Shown piece after piece: positions 1-8,168 of a stretch of 51,089 nucleotides of DNA (position 1 is the stretch's first letter; every line of letters begins with the position of its first letter). The DNA comes from Rhodobacteraceae bacterium HLUCCA12 (GTDB lineage Bacteria > Pseudomonadota > Alphaproteobacteria > Rhodobacterales > Rhodobacteraceae), in assembly GCA_001314715.1 (NCBI GenBank), contig LJSV01000018.1:1-51089 (forward strand), given 5' to 3'. Below the pieces are notes generated by a model. That model saw only the letters and a list, made by a program, of their open reading frames with translations, did not search any database and was not told the origin of the DNA. The position numbers and the translations under genes were made by a program.

Positions 1-1
1 G

Positions 2-394
2 ACGGCGGGCGACACGCCCTTTGCCTGGCAGGGGCGCTATCTGTCCGACGCATGGGGCCGCGCGCTTCATGACGAACTGCCCGACCCCGATCACGGCGGC
101 GACGGCCCCGCGCCCCTGATCCGGGTTCGCCGCCAGAACCCGGACTGGAACCCGGACCTGCCGCAGATCCCCCGGTCGCAACGCCCCGATCAATGGACCT
201 GTGTCGGCCTGCTGGGACAGGTCTTCGCCCGTGTGGCGGCAGACGTGGTGCCGGGCGACCGGCTGGCAGCAGTGGGTGGACTTGGCGTGACATCCACCGA
301 GCGCACGGGGCTGCGTTGCATGACGATCACCCAGGCTTATGACGCGGCCAAGGGCTACGCGATCGCGCGCTGCCTGGTCAACGTCCGGGTCTGA
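2..394 (+). CDS. C-terminal part of a protein with a Peptidase_G2-like (intramolecular chaperone) domain
   Basis: An open frame runs from the left edge to a TGA at 392-394, giving about 130 residues with no start in the window. The last 65 residues carry the pattern WTCVGLLGQVFARV, then VVPGDRLAAVGGLGV, a conserved TG and GYAIARCLVNVRV. This resembles the autoproteolytic trimerising chaperone domain (Peptidase_G2/IMC) found at the end of phage tailspikes and some bacterial surface proteins. The upstream part, rich in NPDWNPDLP-type residues, is not recognised. It points the same way as the glycan genes that follow, which fits a surface or glycan-modifying protein, but that role is inference. 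The family call is from memory of the motif pattern only. Confidence 0.55.
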   Translation, partial: TAGDTPFAWQGRYLSDAWGRALHDELPDPDHGGDGPAPLIRVRRQNPDWNPDLPQIPRSQRPDQWTCVGLLGQVFARVAADVVPGDRLAAVGGLGVTSTERTGLRCMTITQAYDAAKGYAIARCLVNVRV

Positions 395-525
395 GCGCCC
401 CCAAGTCCTGCTGGAAACCAACCCTGCCCGCGCGCGCATCAGGACCGTGCGTGCGGGCTTCGTGTGTTCCGGGTCGTGCGCCCAACCCTCAAATGGAAGC
501 TTTGATGCGCAAACCACTGGCACCG

Positions 526-554
526 GTTGCCGGCATTCGCTAGCGTGCGGCAAC
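526..554. promoter_or_regulatory. Imperfect hairpin before the coiled-coil gene
   Basis: GTTGCCGGCA and TGCGGCAAC pair with one bulged G around a 10-base loop. The structure lies 27 bases before the chosen ATG of the next gene. It could be a 5' leader structure or the terminator of the preceding gene. There is no T-run, so its role is unclear. Confidence 0.3.
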
Positions 555-580
555 GACTGGACGAACACATGAGGACGGGA

Positions 581-2098
581 ATGGCCGACGCCAAGACGCA
601 GCGGATCAAAGGAAGCTTGATCGTGGCCGGGGTCGGCGCCGAGGACGGGTTTCAAGACCTGATCCAGACGCTTGGTGGCATACCGACGCGCATGATCCTG
701 GTGGAACCCTCCGAAACACGGGGCGGAAGGTTCGCCCAGACTCTCGCCAATCTGGATGGCATCGTCGTGGTTGACGCCGTCCCGGCCGATGAGCGCGGCG
801 CGGTCGAGATCGTGGAGTACAACCTGCCCGGTTTGCGCGCCTGGGCCGAACCGACGGCAGCCCTGACAGCATTGTTCCCCGGGCTCAAACCACGTGGCCG
901 GCTGGCCACGCGCAAGATGCCCTTGGCCGAAGCAGTGTCGCAACTTGGCGAACTGCCGCCACCGCTGCATTTGCACATCGACCTGCCCGGCGCGGAATCG
1001 ACGATTTTGGCTGCGCTGGAAACGGGGGATCTGTTGCGCAGACTGGATCGGGTCTCGGTGCGATGTGGTGCCGACACGATGTTCAAAGACTCCTGGACGA
1101 GCGCAGCGGTGCAGGATTGGCTTTTGCAGCGCCATTTCCAACTGACCGAAACCCAAGACGACGATCCGGACTGGCCGGTGCTTCATTTCAGCGCTGACAA
1201 GACGGGCCGCGAGTTGGACGCCCTGAAATCCGAGTTTACCCGATTGCAGGCGGCCCACGATGCCGTCGACAAAGAACGCGACGACGCACGAAAGGGCCGC
1301 GACACCGCTGCCAAAGAGCGCGACGAAGCCCGCGCGACCGCCGAGAAATACGCGGCAAAGGTGGCCGAACTGGAGGCCGCACTCGCCGCAACCCGAGAGG
1401 AAGCAACCACAACCGGCGAGCGATTCGAAGCGCGAATCGAGGAGCTTGAGGCCGTGCGCGACTCGCTGACCAAAGAACGCGACGACGCACGAAAGGGTCA
1501 TGACGCCGCGGCCAAAGAACGCGATGAGGCCCGCGCGACCGCCGAGAAATACGCGGCAAAGGTCGCCGAACGGGAGGCCGCACTCGCCGCAACCCGAGAG
1601 GAGGCATCCGCAACCGGCCAGCGATTCGAAGCGCGAATCAAGGAGCTTGAGGCCGTGCGCGACTCGCTGACAACCGAGCGCGATGCAGCACGCAAGGATC
1701 GCGACACCGCCACGAAAGAGCGCGATGAGATCGCCAAGGCACGTGATCAGGCGATGGCGGCAAGCGACAAGGCGAAAGACGAAAGCAGCCTGGCAATTGC
1801 CGCACGCGACAAGGCGCAGGCGGATCTGGGGCTTGCGATGCGGATGCAGGGTTTGCTGCAATCCGATCTGGATGATCTGCGAGACCGTTTTGCCCAATCC
1901 GAGGCGGTTCGCCGCGAACAGGAGGACTTGCTGCGCAAACTGACGCCGCGCTTGCAGGAAGCCGCGCAGCAGTTGCGGCAGTTGCAAATGGCCGAGCCCC
2001 CCGAGCCCGAGCTTCTGACGCCCAAGCCGACCCGCGCCAAACCGCGGACGACGGCACGCAAACGCACCACTCGCAAGAAATCCGCCGATGCCAAGTGA
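581..2098 (+). CDS. Coiled-coil protein with N-terminal degenerate FkbM-like domain and 67-residue tandem repeats
   Basis: 505 residues from ATG 581, chosen because GAGGA lies just before it; ATG 569 and ATG 527 are alternatives. Residues 1-190 resemble the Rossmann-like half of FkbM methyltransferases (LHLHIDLPGAESTIL, then DDDPDWPVLHFSA), but the SAM-binding glycine motif is not clear. Residues 230-385 form a highly charged coiled coil built of two complete 67-residue units and a partial third, each starting KERDDARKG or a variant. More coiled coil follows to residue 465. The tail is Lys/Arg-rich (KPRTTARKRTTRKKSADAK). No signal peptide or membrane segment is seen. The gene overlaps the following sulfotransferase gene by 11 bases, so the two are probably co-translated. 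It may be a scaffold or chain-length protein for the glycan machinery; that function is not established. Confidence 0.85.
   Translation: MADAKTQRIKGSLIVAGVGAEDGFQDLIQTLGGIPTRMILVEPSETRGGRFAQTLANLDGIVVVDAVPADERGAVEIVEYNLPGLRAWAEPTAALTALFPGLKPRGRLATRKMPLAEAVSQLGELPPPLHLHIDLPGAESTILAALETGDLLRRLDRVSVRCGADTMFKDSWTSAAVQDWLLQRHFQLTETQDDDPDWPVLHFSADKTGRELDALKSEFTRLQAAHDAVDKERDDARKGRDTAAKERDEARATAEKYAAKVAELEAALAATREEATTTGERFEARIEELEAVRDSLTKERDDARKGHDAAAKERDEARATAEKYAAKVAEREAALAATREEASATGQRFEARIKELEAVRDSLTTERDAARKDRDTATKERDEIAKARDQAMAASDKAKDESSLAIAARDKAQADLGLAMRMQGLLQSDLDDLRDRFAQSEAVRREQEDLLRKLTPRLQEAAQQLRQLQMAEPPEPELLTPKPTRAKPRTTARKRTTRKKSADAK
1271..1732 (+). repeat. 201-bp in-frame tandem repeat, 2.3 copies
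   Basis: Units begin at 1271, 1472 and 1673, exactly 201 bases apart. The first two are nearly identical in DNA; the third is partial and diverged. They encode the 67-residue coiled-coil repeat. Such near-identical in-frame units can expand or contract by slippage or recombination. Confidence 0.85.
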
Positions 2099-3020
2099 TC
2101 TGCCGTCAACCACGCTTTTGAATACGCTCGACGAAGCGTTGGAAATGCTGCGCTCGCATGTCGGGGCCGACGCGCAGCTTCAGCCGTCCAGCGAGCCGTT
2201 GCCAAGCCTGCTGGAACAATGCGAGGCGGCCTGCGCGGCGGCACCGGCGCCACAGCCCCTGCGCAGCATTCACCATTTCGCCTGCACCGGTGGCACCGTC
2301 ATGTCCAAGGCACTGTTTGCCCTGCCAAATACCGTGGTTCTGAGCGAGATCGACCCGCTCAGCACCATCATGGTGTCATCCGAGGGAAAGGTTCCATTCG
2401 CGCCGACCGATCTGATCTTTGGCCTGCGCCACAGCGTGCGCCCGGTCGAAGATCGCGTGATCATCGACAGTTTCCTTGCCGGGCTTGAAGTCGCCAAGAC
2501 AGGCCTTGAAAAGAGCGGGCGCCATCTGGTCTTGCGCGACCATGCGCATTCGCAGTTCTGCCTGCAATCCGTCGATCCGGCGGCCCGGCCGACCCTGCTT
2601 GAGATGGTCTCGACCCGGTTCGATCTGCGTGCGGTCGTCACCATGCGTCACCCGCTTGATTCGTTTCTGTCATTGACCAAGAACGGCTGGGTGCATTTCT
2701 CGCCAAGCACGCTTGAGGCCTATGCACATCGCTACCTGGCATTCCTGGATCGGCACGAGGGATTGCCAGTGATCCTCTATGAAGATTTCGCGGTCGACCC
2801 CAATGCCGCCTTGCGGCGCATGTGCGGACATCTGGATTTGCCGTTTTCGCCTCTGGCCGCCGATCTTATCGGTGCGATTCGCCTGAGTGGTGACAGCGGG
2901 CGTAAGGAGGGGCCGATCGGCCCGCGGCCGCGCCGCAATGTGCCGGCGGAGATCGAGGCTCAGCGCCACGACAGCCCGAGCTATATCGCGCTCTGCAATC
3001 GTTTTGCCTATTCGCCCTGA
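2088..3020 (+). CDS. Sulfotransferase-family protein (PAPS-dependent)
   Basis: 310 residues. The P-loop-like 5'-phosphosulfate loop is HFACTGGTVMSKAL (residues 63-76), and the 3'-phosphate loop is VVTMRHPLDSFLSL (183-196), with Arg187 and Ser192 in the usual R-x-P-x-x-S arrangement. DHAHSQF and YEDFAVDPNAALRRMCGHLDLPF also match the sulfotransferase fold. It should transfer sulfate from PAPS to an acceptor, probably a glycan given the neighbours, in the cytoplasm. No signal peptide is seen. It starts inside the end of the coiled-coil gene (11-base overlap), and its stop overlaps the stop of the convergent exostosin-like gene by 13 bases. The acceptor cannot be read from the sequence. Confidence 0.8.
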   Translation: MPSDLPSTTLLNTLDEALEMLRSHVGADAQLQPSSEPLPSLLEQCEAACAAAPAPQPLRSIHHFACTGGTVMSKALFALPNTVVLSEIDPLSTIMVSSEGKVPFAPTDLIFGLRHSVRPVEDRVIIDSFLAGLEVAKTGLEKSGRHLVLRDHAHSQFCLQSVDPAARPTLLEMVSTRFDLRAVVTMRHPLDSFLSLTKNGWVHFSPSTLEAYAHRYLAFLDRHEGLPVILYEDFAVDPNAALRRMCGHLDLPFSPLAADLIGAIRLSGDSGRKEGPIGPRPRRNVPAEIEAQRHDSPSYIALCNRFAYSP

Positions 3021-4075
3021 CCGGCGGGGCCGATCGCCATGCCCCCGGTGCGCTTCAGCCTTGCACCGCTTTCGATCAAGCGCCACCAGTAGTCCAGCGA
3101 CAACCTGTGCAGCACCTCACGTCGCATGGACGGCTCGTCGAACCAAGGCAGCAAGGCGTTGTGCCATCGGCGCAGGAGACGTGGCGAGAGCGCCTGTGCG
3201 GACCAGTCCTTGACCACCACGACCGGAAAACGCGCATAGGCCGGTGTCAGCGCCGTGTCGCGGATGATCGGGATCGCGCCATGCAAAAGGGCAGAGAACG
3301 CCTTGGGCGACGGGTCCAGGCCGCCCCCTTCGACACAAAGAACGAAGGCGTGGCGCTCGACCTGTTCCATGAACGCGGGTTCGGAAAGTTCTGATGCCGG
3401 TTGGGTGCAGAATGCACGCCACGGGCCATTGGCGAGCTGTGACACTCGGCGCCGTGCCTCCCACTGCGGCCCTTCGCGGTGCCGATGCGCGCAAAAGGCA
3501 TGCAACGGGCGCTGAGCCAGCGGCGGCGGCGCGGGCTGGATCAGTCGGTCGGGCATACCACCGGGAAAAACCAGGCCCAGCGGCAGTGGTGAGCGTTTGT
3601 CATGCCCGCCCTGATCAAGGTTCTCGGCATACCAGTGAAGCAGGTTCGGATGCGCCAGGATCGCATCCATCATCGCGTGTTCTTCGTCGGTGAAGCGACG
3701 CCAGCGCGCATCGGTCTGGCGCGGCAACGTGATGTCTTCCGACCCGGTGATCAGAACGAAATCCCGGCTCAACCCCGGCAGAATCCGGTCATGAAACGCG
3801 CGAATGGCCTGAAAGGGCGCGCGCAGCGACAGGAAGATATGTCGGGGATGTGCGGTTGCGCGATTTCGGTGAAGGTGAATTTGCGGCGCGTGATGGTCCG
3901 ATAAAAGCACCCAGTCACAGCGCGCGGCGACGCCTGTGACGGCATAACCGTCAGCGCCGCGATTCTTTGGAAAGAGCCGCGTCGCATGGGGCAGCAGCGT
4001 CTGCGTTGCCGCCGGTTTCCTTGGCTCGTCCAAGCGATGGCGTGCCGCGTGCGACCCTGTCGAAATGTCTGCCAT
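3008..4075 (-). CDS. Exostosin-like (GT47) glycosyltransferase
   Basis: 355 residues from ATG 4075, chosen because AGGA lies five bases before it; a TTG at 4132 would add 19 unlikely residues. The diagnostic part is the C-terminal nucleotide-sugar region: FVLCVEGGGLDPSPKAFSAL, then LHGAIPIIRDTALTPAYARFPVVVVKDW, as in exostosin-family GT-B enzymes. The middle holds LLHWYAENLDQ and LPLGLVFPGG. No membrane segment or signal peptide is evident, so it is probably a cytoplasmic enzyme building a surface glycan. It is the only minus-strand gene in the first 9 kb and starts 74 bases from the CtrA-type box. Donor sugar and linkage are unknown. Confidence 0.75.
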   Translation of the reverse strand: MADISTGSHAARHRLDEPRKPAATQTLLPHATRLFPKNRGADGYAVTGVAARCDWVLLSDHHAPQIHLHRNRATAHPRHIFLSLRAPFQAIRAFHDRILPGLSRDFVLITGSEDITLPRQTDARWRRFTDEEHAMMDAILAHPNLLHWYAENLDQGGHDKRSPLPLGLVFPGGMPDRLIQPAPPPLAQRPLHAFCAHRHREGPQWEARRRVSQLANGPWRAFCTQPASELSEPAFMEQVERHAFVLCVEGGGLDPSPKAFSALLHGAIPIIRDTALTPAYARFPVVVVKDWSAQALSPRLLRRWHNALLPWFDEPSMRREVLHRLSLDYWWRLIESGARLKRTGGMAIGPAGQGE

Positions 4076-4148
4076 TTGATCCTGCCCGTGCTGCCCCCGG
4101 GGGCGCACCGTTCCTTCTTTCGATCCGGGCAAGCTAGGCGAGCAGAAA

Positions 4149-4163
4149 TTAACGTTCGGTTAA
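4149..4163. promoter_or_regulatory. CtrA-type box TTAA-N7-TTAA
   Basis: TTAACGTTCGGTTAA matches the alphaproteobacterial CtrA consensus exactly and lies in a wider palindrome, ATTAAC-gttcg-GTTAAT (4148-4164). It sits between the divergent exostosin-like gene (start 4075) and the glycosyltransferase-like gene (start 4215 or 4191). TTAA is rare in this GC-rich window. Confidence 0.6.
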
Positions 4164-4214
4164 TCATTGCGTTGGAGGATGTGAAAAAACGTGTTTGTTG
4201 ACAGGGGGTTATCC

Positions 4215-5153
4215 TTGGAGCCATCGGTCGTTATCATTTGTCCCGGCGAAATCGTCTCGGGCGGCCCCGAGGCATTGCACCAGCTGGGGCGCGCACTGCT
4301 GGACCTTGGTGTGCCAGCAGCGATGTGCTACTTCCCGTTCGAGCGGGTTCATGCCTGCCCTTCGGCGTTCGCCACCTATGGTGTCCCTGTGTGTCGGTTC
4401 GACGAAATCTGTGCCGCGAAAATCGTCCTTCCCGAGGCGCGCACCGGATTTGCCCGCCTGTTCCCCGACAATCGCTGCTGGATCTGGTGGCTGTCGGTCG
4501 ATCATTACCAGACCGGGGCCAAGACTGACCGCCACCTTCCGCTGGTGGCACTCCGCTCTCTGGGGCATTTCAGCCAGAGCGCCTACGCGCAGGCCTTTCT
4601 GTCCGATCACGGGCTGACGGCACAGATGCTGGGCGACTACCTCAACCCGGCGCATCTGACCGCGCGACCTGCTGAGGAGCGGCGATTGCGCCAAATCGCC
4701 TACAATCCGAAGAAGGGGTCCGATGTGGTGGCGACACTCAAAAGCCTGTTGCCTGGCGAACGGTTTGTCCCGATCGAGAACATGACCCCCGCCGGGGTAT
4801 CGGAACTGTTGCGCCAAAGCAGGCTGTATATCGATTTCGGCCCGCATCCCGGCAAGGACCGCCTTCCGCGCGAGGCGGCGATGGCCGGGTGTTGTATTCT
4901 GACCGGGCGACGCGGGGCGGCGGGATACGCGCAGGATGTCGCGATCCCATCCCGCTATCGGATCGATGAGCGCGCGGCCGATTTTCCCGGCAGCGCCATT
5001 TCGGCAATCCGCAGGCTGCTGGACCAGTTCGAAACCTGCACGAGCGAGTTCGACGCCTATCGCGCACACATCGCCCGGGAACCCGCGCTGTTCATGGCGC
5101 AAGTCGAGGCAGCCTTTGGCCCGGCCGATCCGTCAAGGTCGCAGGCGGCATGA
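4215..5153 (+). CDS. Glycosyltransferase-like protein
   Basis: 312 residues from TTG 4215, preferred because CAGGGGG precedes it by six bases; GTG 4191 would give 320 residues. After the first strand (VVIICPGEIVSGGPEALHQLG) the glycine-rich S-GGPE pattern resembles the N-terminus of GT-B glycosyltransferases. The second half has IDFGPHPGKDRLPREAAMAG, which looks like the donor-binding region where a conserved acidic/EAA segment follows a helix. No signal peptide is seen. It lies on the far side of a CtrA-type box from the exostosin-like gene and about 200 bases before manC. Family assignment is by pattern only; the sugar is unknown. Confidence 0.65.
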   Translation: MEPSVVIICPGEIVSGGPEALHQLGRALLDLGVPAAMCYFPFERVHACPSAFATYGVPVCRFDEICAAKIVLPEARTGFARLFPDNRCWIWWLSVDHYQTGAKTDRHLPLVALRSLGHFSQSAYAQAFLSDHGLTAQMLGDYLNPAHLTARPAEERRLRQIAYNPKKGSDVVATLKSLLPGERFVPIENMTPAGVSELLRQSRLYIDFGPHPGKDRLPREAAMAGCCILTGRRGAAGYAQDVAIPSRYRIDERAADFPGSAISAIRRLLDQFETCTSEFDAYRAHIAREPALFMAQVEAAFGPADPSRSQAA

Positions 5154-5203
5154 TCGGTGCCGATGACTCTGTGCCCCAGCGCCTGTCATTGGGGATTGAT
5201 ACC

Positions 5204-5244
5204 CACCGTTCAATCCTTATGAATTGAGCGGATATTCGACGGTG
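5204..5244. promoter_or_regulatory. Interrupted inverted repeat upstream of manC
   Basis: CACCGT (5204-5209) and ACGGTG (5239-5244) flank an inner imperfect repeat, TCAAT/ATTGA, about 110 bases before manC. It could be an operator or a leader hairpin. No regulator can be named. Confidence 0.3.
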
Positions 5245-5349
5245 CCGCACATGGTCCGATTCACGACAGGTCGGATGCCGCAGGCCACGACGCCGTTGTG
5301 CGCCATGTCCGGTTCGGACAGGGTTTTTTAGACGATTACGGGAGCATTC

Positions 5350-6798
5350 ATGCCACAGCCATTGATCCACCCCGTTCTGCTTTGCGGCGGTTCAGGCACG
5401 CGGCTGTGGCCGCTGTCGCGCAAGGCGTTCCCCAAACAGTTCGCCCGGATCACCGGGGACGAAAGCCTGTTCCAGCAGGCAGCATCGCGGTTGTCGGGAA
5501 ACGGATTTGCGCCCCCGATGGTCATCACCGGCAATGATTTCCGCTTCATCGTCACCGAGCAGCTGGCCGCGAGCGAGATCGCGCCGCAAGCCATCCTGAT
5601 CGAGCCCGAAGGTCGCAACACCGCCCCCGCCGCGCTGGCCGCGACGCTCGTGCTGGCGCAGACGGACCCGGACGCGCTGATGCTGGTTGCGCCCTCGGAT
5701 CATGTCATCCCCGATGCCGCGGCCTTTCGTGCCGCCGTGTCCGCCGCAGCGCCGCAGGCGCTGGCAGGCGATCTGGTGACAATGGGCATTACCCCCACGC
5801 ACCCCGAAACCGGCTATGGCTATCTGGAACTCGCGCCTGGCGCGCGCGCCGACGCGGGCGACCCGCAACCGCTTGCCCGCTTTGTCGAAAAGCCCGACGC
5901 GGCACGGGCAGAGGAAATGATCGCGTCGGGCAATTATCTTTGGAACGCGGGGATCTTCCTGTTCACGGCCCGCGTGTTGATCGACGCCTTCCGCGCGCTT
6001 GCACCCGATGTCCTGACCCCGGTCGAGGCGGCCGTGTCCGACGCGCAGACCGACCTGTCGTTTCTGCGCCTTGCCCCGGTTGCGTGGGATGGGGTGCCTG
6101 ATATCTCGATCGACTATGCGATCATGGAAAAGGCCCGGAACCTGGCGGTCATGCCCTATGCGGCCGGCTGGTCGGACCTGGGCGGCTGGGATGCCGTCTG
6201 GCAGCAAAGCGGGCCGGATGATGCGGGCAACGTGACCTCCGATCATGCGACGGCCATCGATTGCCGCGACACGCTCTTGCGGTCAGAAACCGACCGGATC
6301 GAGCTGGTGGGCATCGGGCTTGAGGATATTCTGGCGGTTGCCACCACTGATGCGGTGCTGATCGCGCACAAATCCCAGGCGCAGCGCGTCAAGGAGGCGG
6401 TGTCCGCGCTCAAGGCCAAGAACGCCGCGCAGGCCACGCAATTTCCGACCGACCATCGACCCTGGGGCATGTTCGAAAGCCTGATCACTGGCTCGCGCTT
6501 TCAGGTCAAGCGCATTGTCGTGAACCCCGGTGCGGCGCTGTCGTTGCAATCGCATCACCACCGGTCGGAACACTGGATCGTGGTCGAGGGCACCGCCAAG
6601 GTAACGGTCGACGATACGGTCACGCTGGTGAGCGAAAACCAGTCGGTCTATATCCCGCTGGGCGCGGTCCACCGGATGGAAAACCCCGGCAAGGTGCCGA
6701 TGGTGCTGATCGAGGTGCAGACCGGGGCCTATCTGGGCGAGGACGACATCATCCGCTATGACGATGTCTATGCGCGCGGCCAGGGGGCCAAGGGATGA
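5350..6798 (+). CDS. manC: Mannose-1-phosphate guanylyltransferase / mannose-6-phosphate isomerase (bifunctional)
   Basis: 482 residues, the usual length for the two-domain type II enzyme. The nucleotidyltransferase signature is LCGGSGTRLWPLSRKAFPKQF near residues 11-31, followed by EPEGRNTAPAALAA and FVEKPD. The C-terminal quarter is the cupin isomerase domain (HHHRSEHWIVVEGTAKVTVDD, then QSVYIPLGAVHRMENPG). It converts fructose-6-P to mannose-6-P and mannose-1-P plus GTP to GDP-mannose in the cytoplasm. Its stop overlaps the start of the phosphomannomutase gene by four bases (ATGA), so the two form one translational unit that covers the route to GDP-mannose. Confidence 0.96.
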   Translation: MPQPLIHPVLLCGGSGTRLWPLSRKAFPKQFARITGDESLFQQAASRLSGNGFAPPMVITGNDFRFIVTEQLAASEIAPQAILIEPEGRNTAPAALAATLVLAQTDPDALMLVAPSDHVIPDAAAFRAAVSAAAPQALAGDLVTMGITPTHPETGYGYLELAPGARADAGDPQPLARFVEKPDAARAEEMIASGNYLWNAGIFLFTARVLIDAFRALAPDVLTPVEAAVSDAQTDLSFLRLAPVAWDGVPDISIDYAIMEKARNLAVMPYAAGWSDLGGWDAVWQQSGPDDAGNVTSDHATAIDCRDTLLRSETDRIELVGIGLEDILAVATTDAVLIAHKSQAQRVKEAVSALKAKNAAQATQFPTDHRPWGMFESLITGSRFQVKRIVVNPGAALSLQSHHHRSEHWIVVEGTAKVTVDDTVTLVSENQSVYIPLGAVHRMENPGKVPMVLIEVQTGAYLGEDDIIRYDDVYARGQGAKG

Positions 6799-8168
6799 GC
6801 CTGAGCTGCTTCAAGACCTATGACATCCGCGGCAGGCTGGGTGTCGATCTGGATGAGGGCATCGCCCATCGCATCGGACGCGGTTTTGCCCGCGCATTGG
6901 GCGCGCGGCGCGTGGTGCTGGGGCGCGATATTCGCGCCTCGTCGCAGTCGCTGGCGGCCGAGGTCGCCCGCGCACTGGTCGACGAGGGCTGCGAAGTTCT
7001 TGATCTGGGCCTCTCCGGCACCGAAGAGATGTATTTCGCCACCACCCATTTCGACGCGGATGGCGGAATCTGCGTGACTGCGTCGCACAATCCGATGGAC
7101 TACAACGGCATGAAGATGGTGCGCACGGGCTCGGCACCGCTGGATGCCGCGACGGGGCTGTCCAGCATCAAGGCATTGGCCGAAGCCAATGATTTCGGCC
7201 CCCGCCGCAATGGTGGTGCCCTGCGCGACGTGTCGAAAGAGGCGCGCGCGGCTTATGTTTCGCGGGTTCTGTCCTTTGTCGATATCGCCGCGCTCAAGCC
7301 GTTGCGGATCGTTGTCAACGCGGGCAATGGCGCCGCCGGGCCGACCTTTGATGCGATCGCCGAGTCGCTGATCGCCAAAGGTGCGCCGCTGACGTTCATC
7401 CGTATGCACCATGAACCGGATGGACGATTTCCGAATGGCATACCGAACCCGCTTCTTCCCGAGAACCGCCCACCGACCGCCGAACGCGTGCGCGCCGAAA
7501 GCGCTGATATGGGCATCGCCTGGGATGGCGATTTCGACCGCTGCTTTTTCTTTGACCACAGGGGCGACTTCGTCGATGGCGAATATGTCGTGGGCCTGCT
7601 GGCCGAAGTGTTCCTGACGCGCGAGCCGGGCGCGCGGATCATCCACGATCCGCGCGTCATCTGGAACACGCGGGACGTGGTGGCGCGCGCGGGCGGTCAG
7701 GCGGTGCAGGCCCGCACCGGCCATGCCTTCGTCAAGCAGGCAATGCGCGATCACGGTGCGATCTATGGCGGCGAGATGTCGGCGCATCACTATTTCCGCG
7801 ATTTCGTGCATTGCGACAGCGGCATGATCCCGTGGCTGGTGCTGGCCGAACTGGTCAGCCGCAAGGGCGCGCTGGCCGATCTGGTCGCGGCGCGGCGCGC
7901 GGCCTTTCCATCGTCAGGCGAAATCAACTTTCACCTTGCCGATGCCCGCGCTGCCATCGCATCGGTGCGCGCCCATTTTGAGCCGCAGGCAGTTTCGGTC
8001 GATGAAACCGATGGCATCAGCCTCGATATGGGCGATTGGCGGTTCAATCTGCGCAGCTCGAACACGGAACCGGTCGTGCGCCTGAACATGGAAAGCAAGG
8101 GGCGCGACCTGGCGCCCCTGGTGGCGGCGCTGACCCGGCAGTTGCAGAACGGACAAGGCGCGGAATAG
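6795..8168 (+). CDS. manB: Phosphomannomutase / phosphoglucomutase
   Basis: 457 residues. The phosphoserine loop TASHNPMDYNG places the catalytic serine at 97, and the magnesium loop is DGDFDRCFFFD with Asp244, 246 and 248. The sugar-binding loop GGEMSAHHYFRD and the phosphate-binding RSSNTEPVVRLN near the C-terminus are both present, so all four domains look intact. It interconverts mannose-6-P and mannose-1-P for the preceding ManC. It overlaps manC by four bases, and the next gene starts on the base after its stop. AlgC-type enzymes of this family also accept glucose phosphates, so specificity for mannose is inferred from the neighbour. Confidence 0.93.
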   Translation: MSLSCFKTYDIRGRLGVDLDEGIAHRIGRGFARALGARRVVLGRDIRASSQSLAAEVARALVDEGCEVLDLGLSGTEEMYFATTHFDADGGICVTASHNPMDYNGMKMVRTGSAPLDAATGLSSIKALAEANDFGPRRNGGALRDVSKEARAAYVSRVLSFVDIAALKPLRIVVNAGNGAAGPTFDAIAESLIAKGAPLTFIRMHHEPDGRFPNGIPNPLLPENRPPTAERVRAESADMGIAWDGDFDRCFFFDHRGDFVDGEYVVGLLAEVFLTREPGARIIHDPRVIWNTRDVVARAGGQAVQARTGHAFVKQAMRDHGAIYGGEMSAHHYFRDFVHCDSGMIPWLVLAELVSRKGALADLVAARRAAFPSSGEINFHLADARAAIASVRAHFEPQAVSVDETDGISLDMGDWRFNLRSSNTEPVVRLNMESKGRDLAPLVAALTRQLQNGQGAE

